Notes under the pieces: model-generated | Databases searched by the model: none | The model's input: only the letters and a program-made list of their open reading frames with translations | Told to the model about the DNA's origin: nothing | Translations under genes and position numbers: made by a program | Assembly (NCBI RefSeq): GCF_011516655.1 | Contig: NZ_WOSV01000003.1 | Span: forward strand, 186,001 to 250,000 | Direction: 5' to 3' | DNA length: 64,000 nt | Source of the DNA: Acetobacter thailandicus | GTDB taxonomy: Bacteria; Pseudomonadota; Alphaproteobacteria; Acetobacterales; Acetobacteraceae | Shown here: in pieces, positions 1 through 9,190 of the stretch | Numbering within the stretch: the first letter of the stretch is position 1 | How the letters are laid out: each line of letters starts with the position of its first letter

Positions 1-349
1 CAAAAAAAAGAATCCATCTTCAGAGAGATAAAAAAAGAAATAAGAACTGAAAAATAGAAAAAAGTAGAAAACGTATTTATAGAATACGCTCTCAATACAG
101 CTAAATAGTTTGCCTACAGGTATTTTCCTGTTCTTAAAACGCCTTTTTTAAAGAACAAATTCGCAAAATGAAAGAATATATAGAAAACGGAGCGAAATCT
201 CTTTTTAAATCGATTTTTGGTTAAACAGACGACACATCTTCGCATCAAATCTTCAGGCATTTACATCTGCGGGAATTTGCACCACAGCCTCTGCATCAGT
301 AAACTACATGTCCGATCAGGACTTCAGGGATACAGGCAGGGGCTGGATA
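1..349. other. AT-rich upstream region of argH
   Basis: No convincing gene is visible here. The stretch is rich in A and T, especially positions 1-230. A weak imperfect inverted repeat lies around 130-157 (GTTCTT ... AAGAAC). The frames open through this part have no recognisable protein similarity. It probably holds the argH promoter, but I could not pick a convincing -35/-10 pair. Confidence 0.4.
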
Positions 350-1786
350 ATGTCTGCGGACAAGACAAACAACACAAACACCTCATCACAGGCAAACACC
401 AACGCACAATGGGGCGGGCGGTTTGCTGGTGGTCCATCAGACATTATGCAGGCGATTAATGCCTCTGTCAGTTTTGATAAGGCCTTATGGAAACAGGATA
501 TTGAAGGCTCGCTCGCTCATGCGGCCATGCTGGCTCACACCGGCATTATCACCCGTGAGGATGAAGCTGCCATTCGTGATGGCCTGGCTGCCATTCGCGG
601 TGATATTGAAGCGCAGCGCTTTGATTTCTCTGAAGCACTGGAAGATATTCATATGAATATTGAAGTGCGCCTGTCTGAACGTATTGGCGAAGCAGGTAAA
701 CGCCTGCACACAGCCCGCTCACGCAATGATCAGGTGGCTACGGACTTCCGCCTTTGGGTGCGCGATGCCATTGACGGTCTCGACCAGCAGGTCGCCTCGC
801 TCATGCGTGCACTGGCAACCCGCGCTGAAGCACATGCAGCTGACCCCATGCCCGGCTTTACGCATCTGCAAACTGCACAGCCCGTTACCTTTGGCCACCA
901 TCTGATGGCCTATGTCGAAATGCTGGCCCGTGACCGGGGCCGCCTGAGTGACACACGCAAACGCCTCAACGAGTGTCCACTGGGTTCAGCGGCGCTGGCA
1001 GGAACATCCTTTCCGATTGACCGTCAGATGACAGCACGACTGCTTAAGTTTGACCGGCCTACAGCAAATTCACTCGACGCAGTCTCTGATCGCGACTTTG
1101 CTCTCGAGTATCTGTCTGCTCTCTCCATCATGGCAATGCATCTCTCACGCCTGGCCGAAGAAATCGTCATCTGGTGCTCGTCTCCCTTCTCATTCATTCG
1201 CCTTTCAGATGCTTTTACAACCGGCTCATCCATCATGCCGCAAAAGCGTAACCCTGATGCCGCAGAGCTTATTCGCGCAAAAACCGGGCGGATGACTAGC
1301 AGTCTGGTCGGCCTGCTGACCGTGATGAAAGGTCTGCCGCTGGCTTATGCAAAAGACATGCAGGAAGATAAAGAGCCTGTTTTTGCAGCAACTGACGCGG
1401 CTGTGCTGTCACTGGCTGCCTGCGATGGCATGATACGTGACATGACGGCCAATACAGAAAAAATGCGCGCACTTGCCGGCTCTGGCTTCTCAACCGCAAC
1501 AGACATCGCCGACTGGCTGGTACGTGTACTTAAAGTACCTTTCCGCACAGCGCACCACATTACCGGCCGGCTGGTTGCCAGAGCGGAAGCAAAAAATATT
1601 GGCCTGTCAGAACTTTCTCTTGCTGAAATGCAGGAAGAAGAAGCCGGGATCACCGATGACATTTTCTCGGTTCTGACGGTTGAAGCCTCCATTGCCTCAC
1701 GCACCAGCGAAGGCGGAACAGCAGCATCTAACGTCAGTCGTGAAGCAAAGAAATGGCTGGCTGCACTGAACAGAGTCTCAGCATGA
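350..1786 (+). CDS. argH: Argininosuccinate lyase
   Basis: Last step of arginine synthesis: cleaves argininosuccinate to arginine and fumarate in the cytosol. The fumarase/aspartase superfamily signature [11 protein letters not shown] (nucleotides about 1225-1257) carries the catalytic serine loop. The conserved N-terminal WGGRF and the [10 protein letters not shown] stretch are also present. About 478 residues, slightly above the usual 455-465 because of a polar N-terminal extension. An in-frame ATG at 308 would add 14 residues. Neither start has a strong Shine-Dalgarno, and I prefer 350. The stop codon overlaps the start of the small lipoprotein gene (ATGA), so the two are probably co-translated, with lysA following. 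Confidence 0.95.
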   Translation: MSADKTNNTNTSSQANTNAQWGGRFAGGPSDIMQAINASVSFDKALWKQDIEGSLAHAAMLAHTGIITREDEAAIRDGLAAIRGDIEAQRFDFSEALEDIHMNIEVRLSERIGEAGKRLHTARSRNDQVATDFRLWVRDAIDGLDQQVASLMRALATRAEAHAADPMPGFTHLQTAQPVTFGHHLMAYVEMLARDRGRLSDTRKRLNECPLGSAALAGTSFPIDRQMTARLLKFDRPTANSLDAVSDRDFALEYLSALSIMAMHLSRLAEEIVIWCSSPFSFIRLSDAFTTGSSIMPQKRNPDAAELIRAKTGRMTSSLVGLLTVMKGLPLAYAKDMQEDKEPVFAATDAAVLSLAACDGMIRDMTANTEKMRALAGSGFSTATDIADWLVRVLKVPFRTAHHITGRLVARAEAKNIGLSELSLAEMQEEEAGITDDIFSVLTVEASIASRTSEGGTAASNVSREAKKWLAALNRVSA

Positions 1787-1923
1787 AACGTCTCCTCTGC
1801 GGCTTAATAGCCGTGACTTTTCTGGCGCTTCCACTTAGCGGGTGCGGTAAAAAAGGTTCACCGCATCCCCCGGGGCCGGCAAAAGATGTTATATACCCCC
1901 GCATCTATCCACCCAATGATTAA
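1783..1923 (+). CDS. LptM-like small lipoprotein
   Basis: A 46-residue lipoprotein. It has a short basic start (MKR), a hydrophobic stretch, and a lipobox LSGC with the lipidated cysteine at residue 21, followed by [11 protein letters not shown]. This GCGxKGxxxxP pattern resembles LptM/YifL, the small outer-membrane lipoprotein that helps LptD mature in enterobacteria. The ATG overlaps the argH stop (ATGA), and lysA follows about 80 bp later. Small lipoproteins of this type between argH and lysA are common in Alphaproteobacteria. The assignment rests on motif and position; the LptM function is inferred. Confidence 0.75.
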   Translation: MKRLLCGLIAVTFLALPLSGCGKKGSPHPPGPAKDVIYPRIYPPND

Positions 1924-2004
1924 CCAATAATGCGAAAGACATGAGTATATGTTTTTCGCTCTCTGTGATTATATAAATTAAATTTAAGGTTTTAAGACAT
2001 CTCA

Positions 2005-3339
2005 ATGGCCGACTCTCTTTCTCACGCAGGCACATCACCTTCGGTAGCTGACCTTCTGGCTGCCCGCCCCAACCTGAAAATGGATGGTGTAAGCGGCCTT
2101 TTAATGGATGGTGTCTCACTCAGCACTATTGCTGGCAAAGTCGGCACTCCATGCTGGGTGCTTAGCGCAAACACACTGCGTACCCGTATGCAACGCCTGA
2201 GTGCAGCAATGCAGCAGATCGGCTCAGAGGTTTCTATTCACTATGCTGTTAAAGCAAATGACCATCTCGCGGTCCTGTCTCTCCTCCGTCAGGAGGGTGC
2301 AGGTGCAGACATCGTCAGCGGGGGTGAATTAACCCGCGCACTAAAAGCCGGCATAAAAGCAAGCGACATTGTTTTTTCAGGAGTTGGGAAAACTGATGCT
2401 GAGCTCGAGGCCGCTCTTGGCGCTGGTGTCGGCCAGATTAATGTTGAGAGTAAGGAGGAGCTGGAAATTCTGTCAGCTCTTGCCCGAAAAAACGGCAAAA
2501 CAGCAACCATCACCCTGCGGGTTAACCCCGATGTTGATGCCAGAACGCATGCAAAAATTACGACCGGCCTGGCTGCGAATAAATTCGGCATTGCGTTTGA
2601 AGAAGCACAGGCACTTTATGCTCATGCCCTGACACTCCCCGGGCTCGCCCCTGTCGGGTTTTCAACGCATATCGGCAGTCAGATTACTTCTGCAGCGCCC
2701 TACCGTGCAGCCTATGCACGTATGGCAACCCTCATTCAGTCAGCCCGCTCTGCCGGCCTTGATGTCTCTGTTATGGACTGTGGCGGTGGCCTGGGAATCT
2801 CTTACTGCACGGAAACAGAAGGGCAGCCTGAAGCCCTGGCCGGCGCCATTAAAGCCGAGCTTGGACACCTTAACCTCAAACTGGCCATTGAACCAGGTCG
2901 CTGGCTGGCCGGGCCCGCCGGCATATTGCTGTCGACAGTTATTTTGCGCAAAGAGCATGCCTCAGGTGTGCCATTCTGCATTATTGACGCTGCGATGAAT
3001 GACCTTGCACGCCCCAGCATGTATGATGCCTGGCACGGCATTATACCCCTCAGCGCACATGAAGCCGCTGGCCCGGTTGCCCCGGCTCATGTTGTCGGGC
3101 CTGTATGTGAAAGCGGTGACACATTTACACGCGACCGCGACCTTCCCTCCTTACAGCGCGGCTCACGCGTAGCGATCCTTGATGCCGGTGCTTATGGTGC
3201 CGTCATGAGCTCAACTTATAACACCCGCCCTCTGGCTGCTGAGGTGATGATTGATAACGGAACCTGGCATATCATACGCGAAAGACAGGAGACTGAAGAG
3301 CTGTGGCGTCATGAAATTGTACCCTCAGCCCTGACCTGA
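2005..3339 (+). CDS. lysA: Diaminopimelate decarboxylase
   Basis: PLP enzyme that decarboxylates meso-diaminopimelate to L-lysine, the final step of lysine synthesis. 444 residues, a little longer than the usual 415-430 because of an N-terminal extension. The motif HYAVKAND holds the lysine that binds PLP. The CGGGLGISY region binds the cofactor phosphate, and CESGDTFTRDR carries the catalytic cysteine shared across the dimer interface. Third gene of the argH-lptM-like-lysA run. Its stop codon overlaps the first possible start of the DUF4175 gene. Confidence 0.95.
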   Translation: MADSLSHAGTSPSVADLLAARPNLKMDGVSGLLMDGVSLSTIAGKVGTPCWVLSANTLRTRMQRLSAAMQQIGSEVSIHYAVKANDHLAVLSLLRQEGAGADIVSGGELTRALKAGIKASDIVFSGVGKTDAELEAALGAGVGQINVESKEELEILSALARKNGKTATITLRVNPDVDARTHAKITTGLAANKFGIAFEEAQALYAHALTLPGLAPVGFSTHIGSQITSAAPYRAAYARMATLIQSARSAGLDVSVMDCGGGLGISYCTETEGQPEALAGAIKAELGHLNLKLAIEPGRWLAGPAGILLSTVILRKEHASGVPFCIIDAAMNDLARPSMYDAWHGIIPLSAHEAAGPVAPAHVVGPVCESGDTFTRDRDLPSLQRGSRVAILDAGAYGAVMSSTYNTRPLAAEVMIDNGTWHIIRERQETEELWRHEIVPSALT

Positions 3340-6104
3340 TGCCTATGACAGGAGAAACGCAACGCCTCTCACTCAATGCTAAACTTGTCGCAGTGCGCAA
3401 GCGTGCTGCTCAGATTTTGCAAACGGAAGCATACTGGAGGGCTTTCCTGCCCACTCTGGGCCTGGTTGCGCTTTATATCCTGGCAGCCCTGCTGCGCCTG
3501 CCACACTACCTGCCTGACAGCGTAAGACTTATTTTATTAGCCGGATGGGCCATCCTCTGTGGCAGGCGGCTGTATACCGACCTTAAGCGTATCCCTCCGA
3601 TATCTCCTCATGCTGCAGATCATCGTATTGAAGAGGTATCAGGCCTTAAAAATCGTCCTCTGACGACACTGACAGACAAACCAGCCGGTTTACAGGATGT
3701 CCACACCACGGCTTTATGGCATGCACATAAAGCACGGACTCTCTCTGAAATCGTGACACTCAAAGCAGGCTTTCCACGCCTGTGGCCTCACACTTTTTTC
3801 AGCCGGTTTGCCACTCTGGGCCTGATTGCCGCTCTGACCGGTGGCTTCGTGCTTGCCGGATACTCCGCTCCCGGGCGCATACTTGCAGCTTTTGTCCCTG
3901 ACTGGGATGATCCTGATACTCCCATGCCACATGTGGAAGCATGGATTACTCCCCCCTCCTATACCTCAGCCATGCCTGTTTTTCTGGGGAGTGCGGCATC
4001 GAACCCCAGCGTGCCACAAAACGCAAAACTTACAGCTATCGTCACAGGCACAGATACCGCTCCGGTTCTGAGAACCGGCTATAACCAGATTAAAAACTAC
4101 AAAACCACACGCCTTGATTCACAGAGCTGGAAGCTGGAAGCTTCACTTGAACGCTCAGGTCTCATTCGCCTCAGAGGGCGTGGGCGTACACTTCGCCAGT
4201 GGGCAGTCACAATTGAACCAGACGGTGTCCCCTCTGCTGAATGGGGTCCTTCTCCCGGTGCTCAGAAAAATGACTGGCGTACACGCCTGCCCTTTCAGGC
4301 CGCTCATGCTTTTGGGCTCGACTCTCTGACCGCTGAGCTGCAACTTGCCCATCCTGGCCGTGGTACACAGCGCACCCTGGCCGTTCCTCTCCCTCTGTCT
4401 GGCCATCCGAAATCTGTTAAAGGGGCGGTCTCACCTGACCTTTCCGAAGACCCATGGGCCGGAGAAACTGTAACAGGTCGCATTGTTGCGCATTCTGTCA
4501 GCGGGCAAAGCGGCACCAGCAAACCTGTTACTTTCCGCCTTGGCGCAAGAGTTTTTCACTCACCGGTAGCCCGTGCCGTTCTTGACCTGCGTAAACGTTA
4601 TGCGCTCGGACAGGAAAACCGGGAAGATACTGCCAGCGACCTGGCCGTACTGGGAGATGCCCCCGGCCCGGTGCAAAACCATACCGGCATGCTGCTTAAC
4701 CTTGCCGATATTGTTGCTATTCTGAACAACAGACACACAGACAATGAAACTGCACAAATCAGTGCTGTTAACCTGATGTGGGACCTGGCCCTTGATATAG
4801 AAGACAGACAAAAAGATAAAAATGAAGCTTCTGCACAGGCCTCACTGGATGTCAGGGCCGCACAGGCTGCCGTGGCTCAGCAGCTTGAGTATATGAACAA
4901 AACGGGACGTGGGGACAAAAACGCCCAGCAGGAGCTGAAAGAGCGGATGGCAACCCTCAATAATGCTCTGGCCCGTAAAATGCAGGCTCTGACAGAGCAG
5001 GCTATGCGGGATCATACGATCATCCCGGATATGCAAAATTTCTCGCAGGCTAATCAGAATGCCTTCTCAGGCCTGATGAAGCAGATGCAGAAAGACGCCA
5101 TGAGTGGCAACCCTGAAGAAGCTATGAAGCGCCTGCAGCAGATGGAAGACGCTGCTGAACGCATGCGCAATGCCACACCAAAAGATATGGCTGCAATGGC
5201 GCAGCAAATGATTGCGCAGGCAAAAGCGAAAGAACAGGCCGCTGCCTTGCGTGACATGACCAGTAAACAGGCTGCTTTGCTTGACCATAGCCAGTCACGC
5301 ATTGATGCTAATTCCGCTGAAGAAGCAGGCGATTCTGAAGATGAGGGGGCGAACGACAACTACCAGTCCATGCCAACCTCTGAACTTTTACGTCAACTCG
5401 GCCTGCCCGTCCCTCCTGATGCAGATAACAGCCCTGCGCCACAGACAAATAATAACAACCAGGCGAAACTGCCTGATCCGGCTAAAGCCGAAGCTCAGGC
5501 AGCAGCACGCCGTAATGACCGCGCCGTACAGCACGCCCTGCAACGCGCACTTGATGAATTACAAAATGAATTTAAGGACCTGACAGGTAAAACACCACCC
5601 GCTTTTGCTGAAGCAAAACAGAGTATGCAGAACGCGATGAAGGCTCTGGGGGATGGAGAGGACACTGTCACCGCCTCTGAACAACAGAAAACCCTTGATG
5701 CCCTGCGTAAAGGCCGCCAGCAAATGCAGCAAATCATGAAGGGTGACGGACGAAGTGCTCCCTCCAGCTTTCTGCCATCTTTTGGTATGGGCTCAGGCAA
5801 AGGCCAGGGAGACAACAATCAGAACGGAAAAGGTCAGTCCGGCAAGGGTAACGACGGCTCTTCTCCTGTCAGTGATGCAGACGGAAGCGATGGTTCGGAC
5901 CCAAAACACAGTAAAAACGACCCGCTGGGACGCACAATGGGCAGCGGCAATGACCAGGGACACGATGAAAGCTCAGAAGTGCCTGATAGCGTTGCACGCC
6001 AGAGAGCCCGTGATATTGAACAGGAGCTGCGACGCAGAGATTCTGATCGTACCAGATCAAAACAGGAGCTGGACTATCTCGACCGCCTCTTAAAATCTTT
6101 TTAA
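3339..6104 (+). CDS. DUF4175 (TIGR02302 family) membrane protein
   Basis: A large protein (about 920 residues) of the alphaproteobacterial DUF4175/TIGR02302 family, whose function is unknown. Three hydrophobic segments lie in the first 180 residues. A folded middle part (about 190-480) follows. Residues about 490-660 are rich in Gln, Met, Ala and Lys and look like a long coiled coil. Residues about 670-890 are low-complexity and polar (Asn, Ser, Gly, Asp, Gln). The C-terminus is strongly charged and ends KQELDYLDRLLKSF, typical of the family. The start overlaps the lysA stop; an ATG at 3345 is an equally good start. The arrangement suggests an inner-membrane anchor with a long extended or scaffold part, which is inference. 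Confidence 0.85.
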   Translation: MPMTGETQRLSLNAKLVAVRKRAAQILQTEAYWRAFLPTLGLVALYILAALLRLPHYLPDSVRLILLAGWAILCGRRLYTDLKRIPPISPHAADHRIEEVSGLKNRPLTTLTDKPAGLQDVHTTALWHAHKARTLSEIVTLKAGFPRLWPHTFFSRFATLGLIAALTGGFVLAGYSAPGRILAAFVPDWDDPDTPMPHVEAWITPPSYTSAMPVFLGSAASNPSVPQNAKLTAIVTGTDTAPVLRTGYNQIKNYKTTRLDSQSWKLEASLERSGLIRLRGRGRTLRQWAVTIEPDGVPSAEWGPSPGAQKNDWRTRLPFQAAHAFGLDSLTAELQLAHPGRGTQRTLAVPLPLSGHPKSVKGAVSPDLSEDPWAGETVTGRIVAHSVSGQSGTSKPVTFRLGARVFHSPVARAVLDLRKRYALGQENREDTASDLAVLGDAPGPVQNHTGMLLNLADIVAILNNRHTDNETAQISAVNLMWDLALDIEDRQKDKNEASAQASLDVRAAQAAVAQQLEYMNKTGRGDKNAQQELKERMATLNNALARKMQALTEQAMRDHTIIPDMQNFSQANQNAFSGLMKQMQKDAMSGNPEEAMKRLQQMEDAAERMRNATPKDMAAMAQQMIAQAKAKEQAAALRDMTSKQAALLDHSQSRIDANSAEEAGDSEDEGANDNYQSMPTSELLRQLGLPVPPDADNSPAPQTNNNNQAKLPDPAKAEAQAAARRNDRAVQHALQRALDELQNEFKDLTGKTPPAFAEAKQSMQNAMKALGDGEDTVTASEQQKTLDALRKGRQQMQQIMKGDGRSAPSSFLPSFGMGSGKGQGDNNQNGKGQSGKGNDGSSPVSDADGSDGSDPKHSKNDPLGRTMGSGNDQGHDESSEVPDSVARQRARDIEQELRRRDSDRTRSKQELDYLDRLLKSF

Positions 6105-6161
6105 CGCATTTGAGGACTGTTCCTATAAGAGCAGTCGATGACATGACAGAAGGCCAGAGTG

Positions 6162-6950
6162 ATGAAGAAGCGTAAATTTTTACCTTTGTTTCACATCATA
6201 TTTCTGTCCTGTAGTCTTACTATTTCAGGTAAAACACTCTCAGAGGCCCGTGCCGATGGTCCTGATTTTCGCGATCATCTTGCGGGCGTCGGCAATAATG
6301 ACCCCCGCCAGCGTGTTGATGTACGTCAGATGCCCTGGGCAGCGATAGGACGCGTTCAAACTGAACAGGGGAGCAGATGCACGGGTTTTCTGATTAGCCC
6401 GACTGTTGTTGAAACTGCAGCGCACTGCCTGTGGAATTCGGCGACACATCGCTTCGTGCCGGCTTCAATTGTTCATTTCCTTCTGGCCTATAGCGCCGGG
6501 CAATACACAGCACACGCCCGGGTTAAAGAATATATCATCCCTCCGGGTTACACTCCCTTACAGGAAGAACAAAAAGCCGGGCTGGATAAAGCCACGCTGC
6601 TGCTCGACCATCCGATTGCCCGGCCTGAAACAATTTTTCACGTTGACGCCACCCAAAATGATATCAAAGCCGGGAACCCGGTTGTTCTTGGAGGGTATGA
6701 GCAGAACAAACCTGATGTCATTACAGCTGATGTAAACTGCCAGATTACCGGCATAAGCCGGGACCTGAGCGGGCACCCTCTTCTGGCTCATAACTGCGCA
6801 GGCACACACGGCAGCAGCGGCGCACCTTTACTGACAAACACCAGAGATGGCTGGCAGGTTCTGGGCATTCAGACTCTGGCGCATGGTAACGAGGCCGGCG
6901 GTTTTGCGGTGTCACTCCTTAAAGCGCCGGATATATCCTCTCAGCCCTGA
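6162..6950 (+). CDS. Secreted trypsin-like serine protease (S1 family)
   Basis: 262 residues with a basic, hydrophobic export signal in the first ~32 residues (cleavage probably near EARA-DG). The chymotrypsin-type triad is visible: His in TAAHC (about residue 88), Asp in GLDKATLLLD (about 142) and Ser in THGSSGAPLL (about 219). It resembles the small V8-like/trypsin-like proteases of Alphaproteobacteria and should act in the periplasm or outside the cell. A GTG directly upstream (6159) gives one extra residue. It is convergent with the ion channel gene, with a 10-bp overlap at the 3' ends. Substrate unknown. Confidence 0.85.
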   Translation: MKKRKFLPLFHIIFLSCSLTISGKTLSEARADGPDFRDHLAGVGNNDPRQRVDVRQMPWAAIGRVQTEQGSRCTGFLISPTVVETAAHCLWNSATHRFVPASIVHFLLAYSAGQYTAHARVKEYIIPPGYTPLQEEQKAGLDKATLLLDHPIARPETIFHVDATQNDIKAGNPVVLGGYEQNKPDVITADVNCQITGISRDLSGHPLLAHNCAGTHGSSGAPLLTNTRDGWQVLGIQTLAHGNEAGGFAVSLLKAPDISSQP

Positions 6951-7606
6951 GCAGATTGTTCTGTTTTTTGCTCCAGTTCTTCGGCCACTTCTTTTGCTGC
7001 CTGTTTTTTTACGGTGCTGACATAGTCACGCAGGTAAGAAGAACTCGCCGAGAATAAAACCACGGCGTAAAACATACTGATCAAAATCTGAAATAGCACA
7101 CTCAGCTTGGCAATACCCGTCTCGGGGTAAACGTCACCATAGCCAATTGTCGTTGCTGTAACTACACTAAAAAAAATACCATCAATAATAGAAAGAGGAC
7201 CACCCGTCGAAAATGAATGATTATCAACATGAGAAAGAAATATATAAAAAACAGAAAATATATAATTAAAAAATATATATGACAAAATCATAGAGATCAG
7301 AGCGCCCGGAGCATCAACCCCGAGGCTTTTATCTTTTAATTTTTTTATTTTTATAAGAAATATTTTTATCTGCCTGTTTTTTTCAGCGCCGATAGAATAG
7401 AAAGCCTTCGTGCTTTCGACAGCCATGGCAACCGAAACTAAAAATAAAAAGGCCAGTACAAAAATTCCCAGAGAGACCCTGGCAACGCCATATTCATGCG
7501 GCGAAATTGCATCAATCAGAGGAAGAATAATCAGATAAAAAAGGAAAAAAACACCTATCACCAAAAGCACAAACCTGACGACATTGTAAAACGTGCTTTT
7601 TTGCAT
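6941..7606 (-). CDS. Potassium-channel-like two-pore-helix protein
   Basis: 221 residues. The pore signature TTIGYGDVYPETG matches the K+ channel selectivity filter. Two hydrophobic helices lie at the N-terminus, then a charged linker, then one helix before and one after the pore loop, so four membrane segments in all. A short charged tail (KKQAAKEVAEELEQK) may form a coiled coil for tetramer assembly. It lacks an RCK/TrkA-N regulatory domain. The central part (about 7200-7400) is distinctly AT-rich compared with its neighbours. It is likely a passive inner-membrane K+ channel. Ion selectivity is inferred from the filter only. Confidence 0.85.
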   Translation of the reverse strand: MQKSTFYNVVRFVLLVIGVFFLFYLIILPLIDAISPHEYGVARVSLGIFVLAFLFLVSVAMAVESTKAFYSIGAEKNRQIKIFLIKIKKLKDKSLGVDAPGALISMILSYIFFNYIFSVFYIFLSHVDNHSFSTGGPLSIIDGIFFSVVTATTIGYGDVYPETGIAKLSVLFQILISMFYAVVLFSASSSYLRDYVSTVKKQAAKEVAEELEQKTEQSAQG

Positions 7607-7741
7607 TCTTCACCCTAAAGAAAAATCGTTCATTTCATTATTCTTATTGCAGAATGCATAATGTCTTCGTCAGGAACAAGCCCCGCCCGCCACTCAGACT
7701 CTCATTGACATGGTGAGAAGCGCCTGCCTGACATGCCGAAT

Positions 7742-8626
7742 TTATGCGCCTTCAGTTTTTGTTCCTGACGCACTGACATAATTCTCCGGCCCGGGAAACT
7801 GGCGTGTTCTGACTGCCTCAGCATAAGCAGCAACTGCTTTATCAATATCGGCAGCAAGCGTACCAAACTGTCTTACAAAGCGCGGAGTGAAATCAGTAAA
7901 CAAGCCCAGCATATCCTCACCCACCAGAATTTGCCCTCCGCAGGCAGGCGATGCCCCGATACCTATAGTTGGCACAGGCAGGCGGTCACTTAACGCACGG
8001 GCCAGCGGTTCAACCGTGCTCTCGATAACGACAGCGCCGGCGCCGGCAGCCACAACAGCATCTGCATCTTTTATAATCTGGTCAGCCTCACTGCCCCGTC
8101 CTACTGTTCTGAAACCGCCATGCGTATGAACAGCCTGAGGCTTAAGGCCAATATGGCCAATAACAGGAACCCCTCGCTGAGTAAGGAAATAAATTGTCTC
8201 AGCCATTTCTTCTCCGCCCTCGAGTTTAACGCATCCGGCTTCGGTCTGCGCCATCACTCTGGCAGCGGTCTCAAACGCCTGCTGCGGGCTCTTCTGGTAG
8301 CTTCCGAAAGGTAAATCGACAGCGACACAAGCCCGACTACTCCCTCTGATGACAGCCTGACCATGGGCAATCATCATTTCTGTCGTAACACCCAGCGTGG
8401 ATGGCATTCCGTAAACAACCATTCCCAGAGAATCACCGACAAGCAGCAAATCACAATGAGGGTCCATTAACCGGGCCATAGGCGTAGTATACGCAGTTAA
8501 CGCAACAATTGGTGCCTCAAGCCTGGCCAGAGAGCGCAATGTATGACGTTTACCTGCTTTATGCTTACTCAAAAACCGGCTCCTTTTTCTTTTATCTGAA
8601 GATGCTCCTGGGGCACTCATACCCAT
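7742..8626 (-). CDS. panB: 3-methyl-2-oxobutanoate hydroxymethyltransferase
   Basis: Transfers a hydroxymethyl group from 5,10-methylene-tetrahydrofolate to 3-methyl-2-oxobutanoate, giving ketopantoate for pantothenate and CoA synthesis. 294 residues, slightly longer than usual because of a basic N-terminal tail of about 30 residues. Family motifs include [26 protein letters not shown] (metal-binding Asp), KLEGG, and IPTIGIGAS near the C-terminus. It stands alone. No panC or panD is visible in the window. Confidence 0.95.
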   Translation of the reverse strand: MGMSAPGASSDKRKRSRFLSKHKAGKRHTLRSLARLEAPIVALTAYTTPMARLMDPHCDLLLVGDSLGMVVYGMPSTLGVTTEMMIAHGQAVIRGSSRACVAVDLPFGSYQKSPQQAFETAARVMAQTEAGCVKLEGGEEMAETIYFLTQRGVPVIGHIGLKPQAVHTHGGFRTVGRGSEADQIIKDADAVVAAGAGAVVIESTVEPLARALSDRLPVPTIGIGASPACGGQILVGEDMLGLFTDFTPRFVRQFGTLAADIDKAVAAYAEAVRTRQFPGPENYVSASGTKTEGA

Positions 8627-8695
8627 AATGTGCCCTGGCAGACTGCCATATAGAATATTTTATACTAAAAGCATAAAAACCTGCTGCTTAGCCCG

Positions 8696-8722
8696 TTGAC
8701 AAGACAGGCTCATCGCTATAGG
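8696..8722 (+). promoter_or_regulatory. Probable promoter of tRNA-Tyr
   Basis: A perfect TTGACA (-35) at 8696-8701 is followed 15 bp later by TATAGG (8717-8722) as a possible -10. The spacing is short and the -10 is imperfect. The site ends about 17 bp before the tRNA gene, a sensible position for a stable-RNA promoter. Confidence 0.5.
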
Positions 8723-8739
8723 TCTGTGCTCACCGATAC

Positions 8740-8825
8740 GGAGAGGTGCCCGAGTGGCTAAAGGGGGCGGACTGTAAATCCGCTGGCGTACGCCTACGTT
8801 GGTTCGAATCCAACCCTCTCCACCA
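8740..8825 (+). tRNA. tRNA-Tyr (anticodon GTA)
   Basis: An 86-nt class II tRNA with a long variable arm. The acceptor arms GGAGAGG and CCTCTCC pair, followed by A and an encoded CCA. The anticodon arm is CGGACTGTAAATCCG with GTA in the loop. The T-arm GGTTCGAATCC is canonical. Tyr tRNAs are class II in bacteria, consistent with the variable arm TGGCGTACGCCTACG. Confidence 0.97.
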
Positions 8826-9190
8826 TTTTCCCATAAAAAATAATAGTACTGCAGACATTTGATGCTCTGAATTTATCAGATGATTCTGGCATGAAAAATG
8901 CCTGAACCGCTGACTGAGCCAGAAAAATATTCTCCTTATATTTATATCACGATATCAGACTGTTACTCATGAATGGTCTTTTTTAAAAGAGTAAATTAAA
9001 ATAAAATCCTCTGCTTTTTAAACGTAGCACCTAAGTGCCCCCAATATAGTCACACATAAAAAATGAATTGAAGTTAATCATTAACTAAAATATATTAACT
9101 TTAGTTAAGATTAATTCATGAATAAGATTCTGAAAGTTAAGAAAACATCTATTTCTTTCAGAGACGATCTTATAAGGACACTATATTAAC
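8826..9190. promoter_or_regulatory. AT-rich spacer with a nested dyad upstream of the lipase-like gene
   Basis: 365 bp without a gene, strongly AT-rich toward the 3' side. A nested inverted repeat lies at 9063-9119: outer arms ATGAATT (9063-9069) and AATTCAT (9113-9119), inner arms TTAACTAAA (9081-9089) and TTTAGTTAA (9100-9108). It ends about 70 bp before the lipase-like start. It could be an operator or a transcript hairpin. No clear terminator for tRNA-Tyr was seen. Confidence 0.5.
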
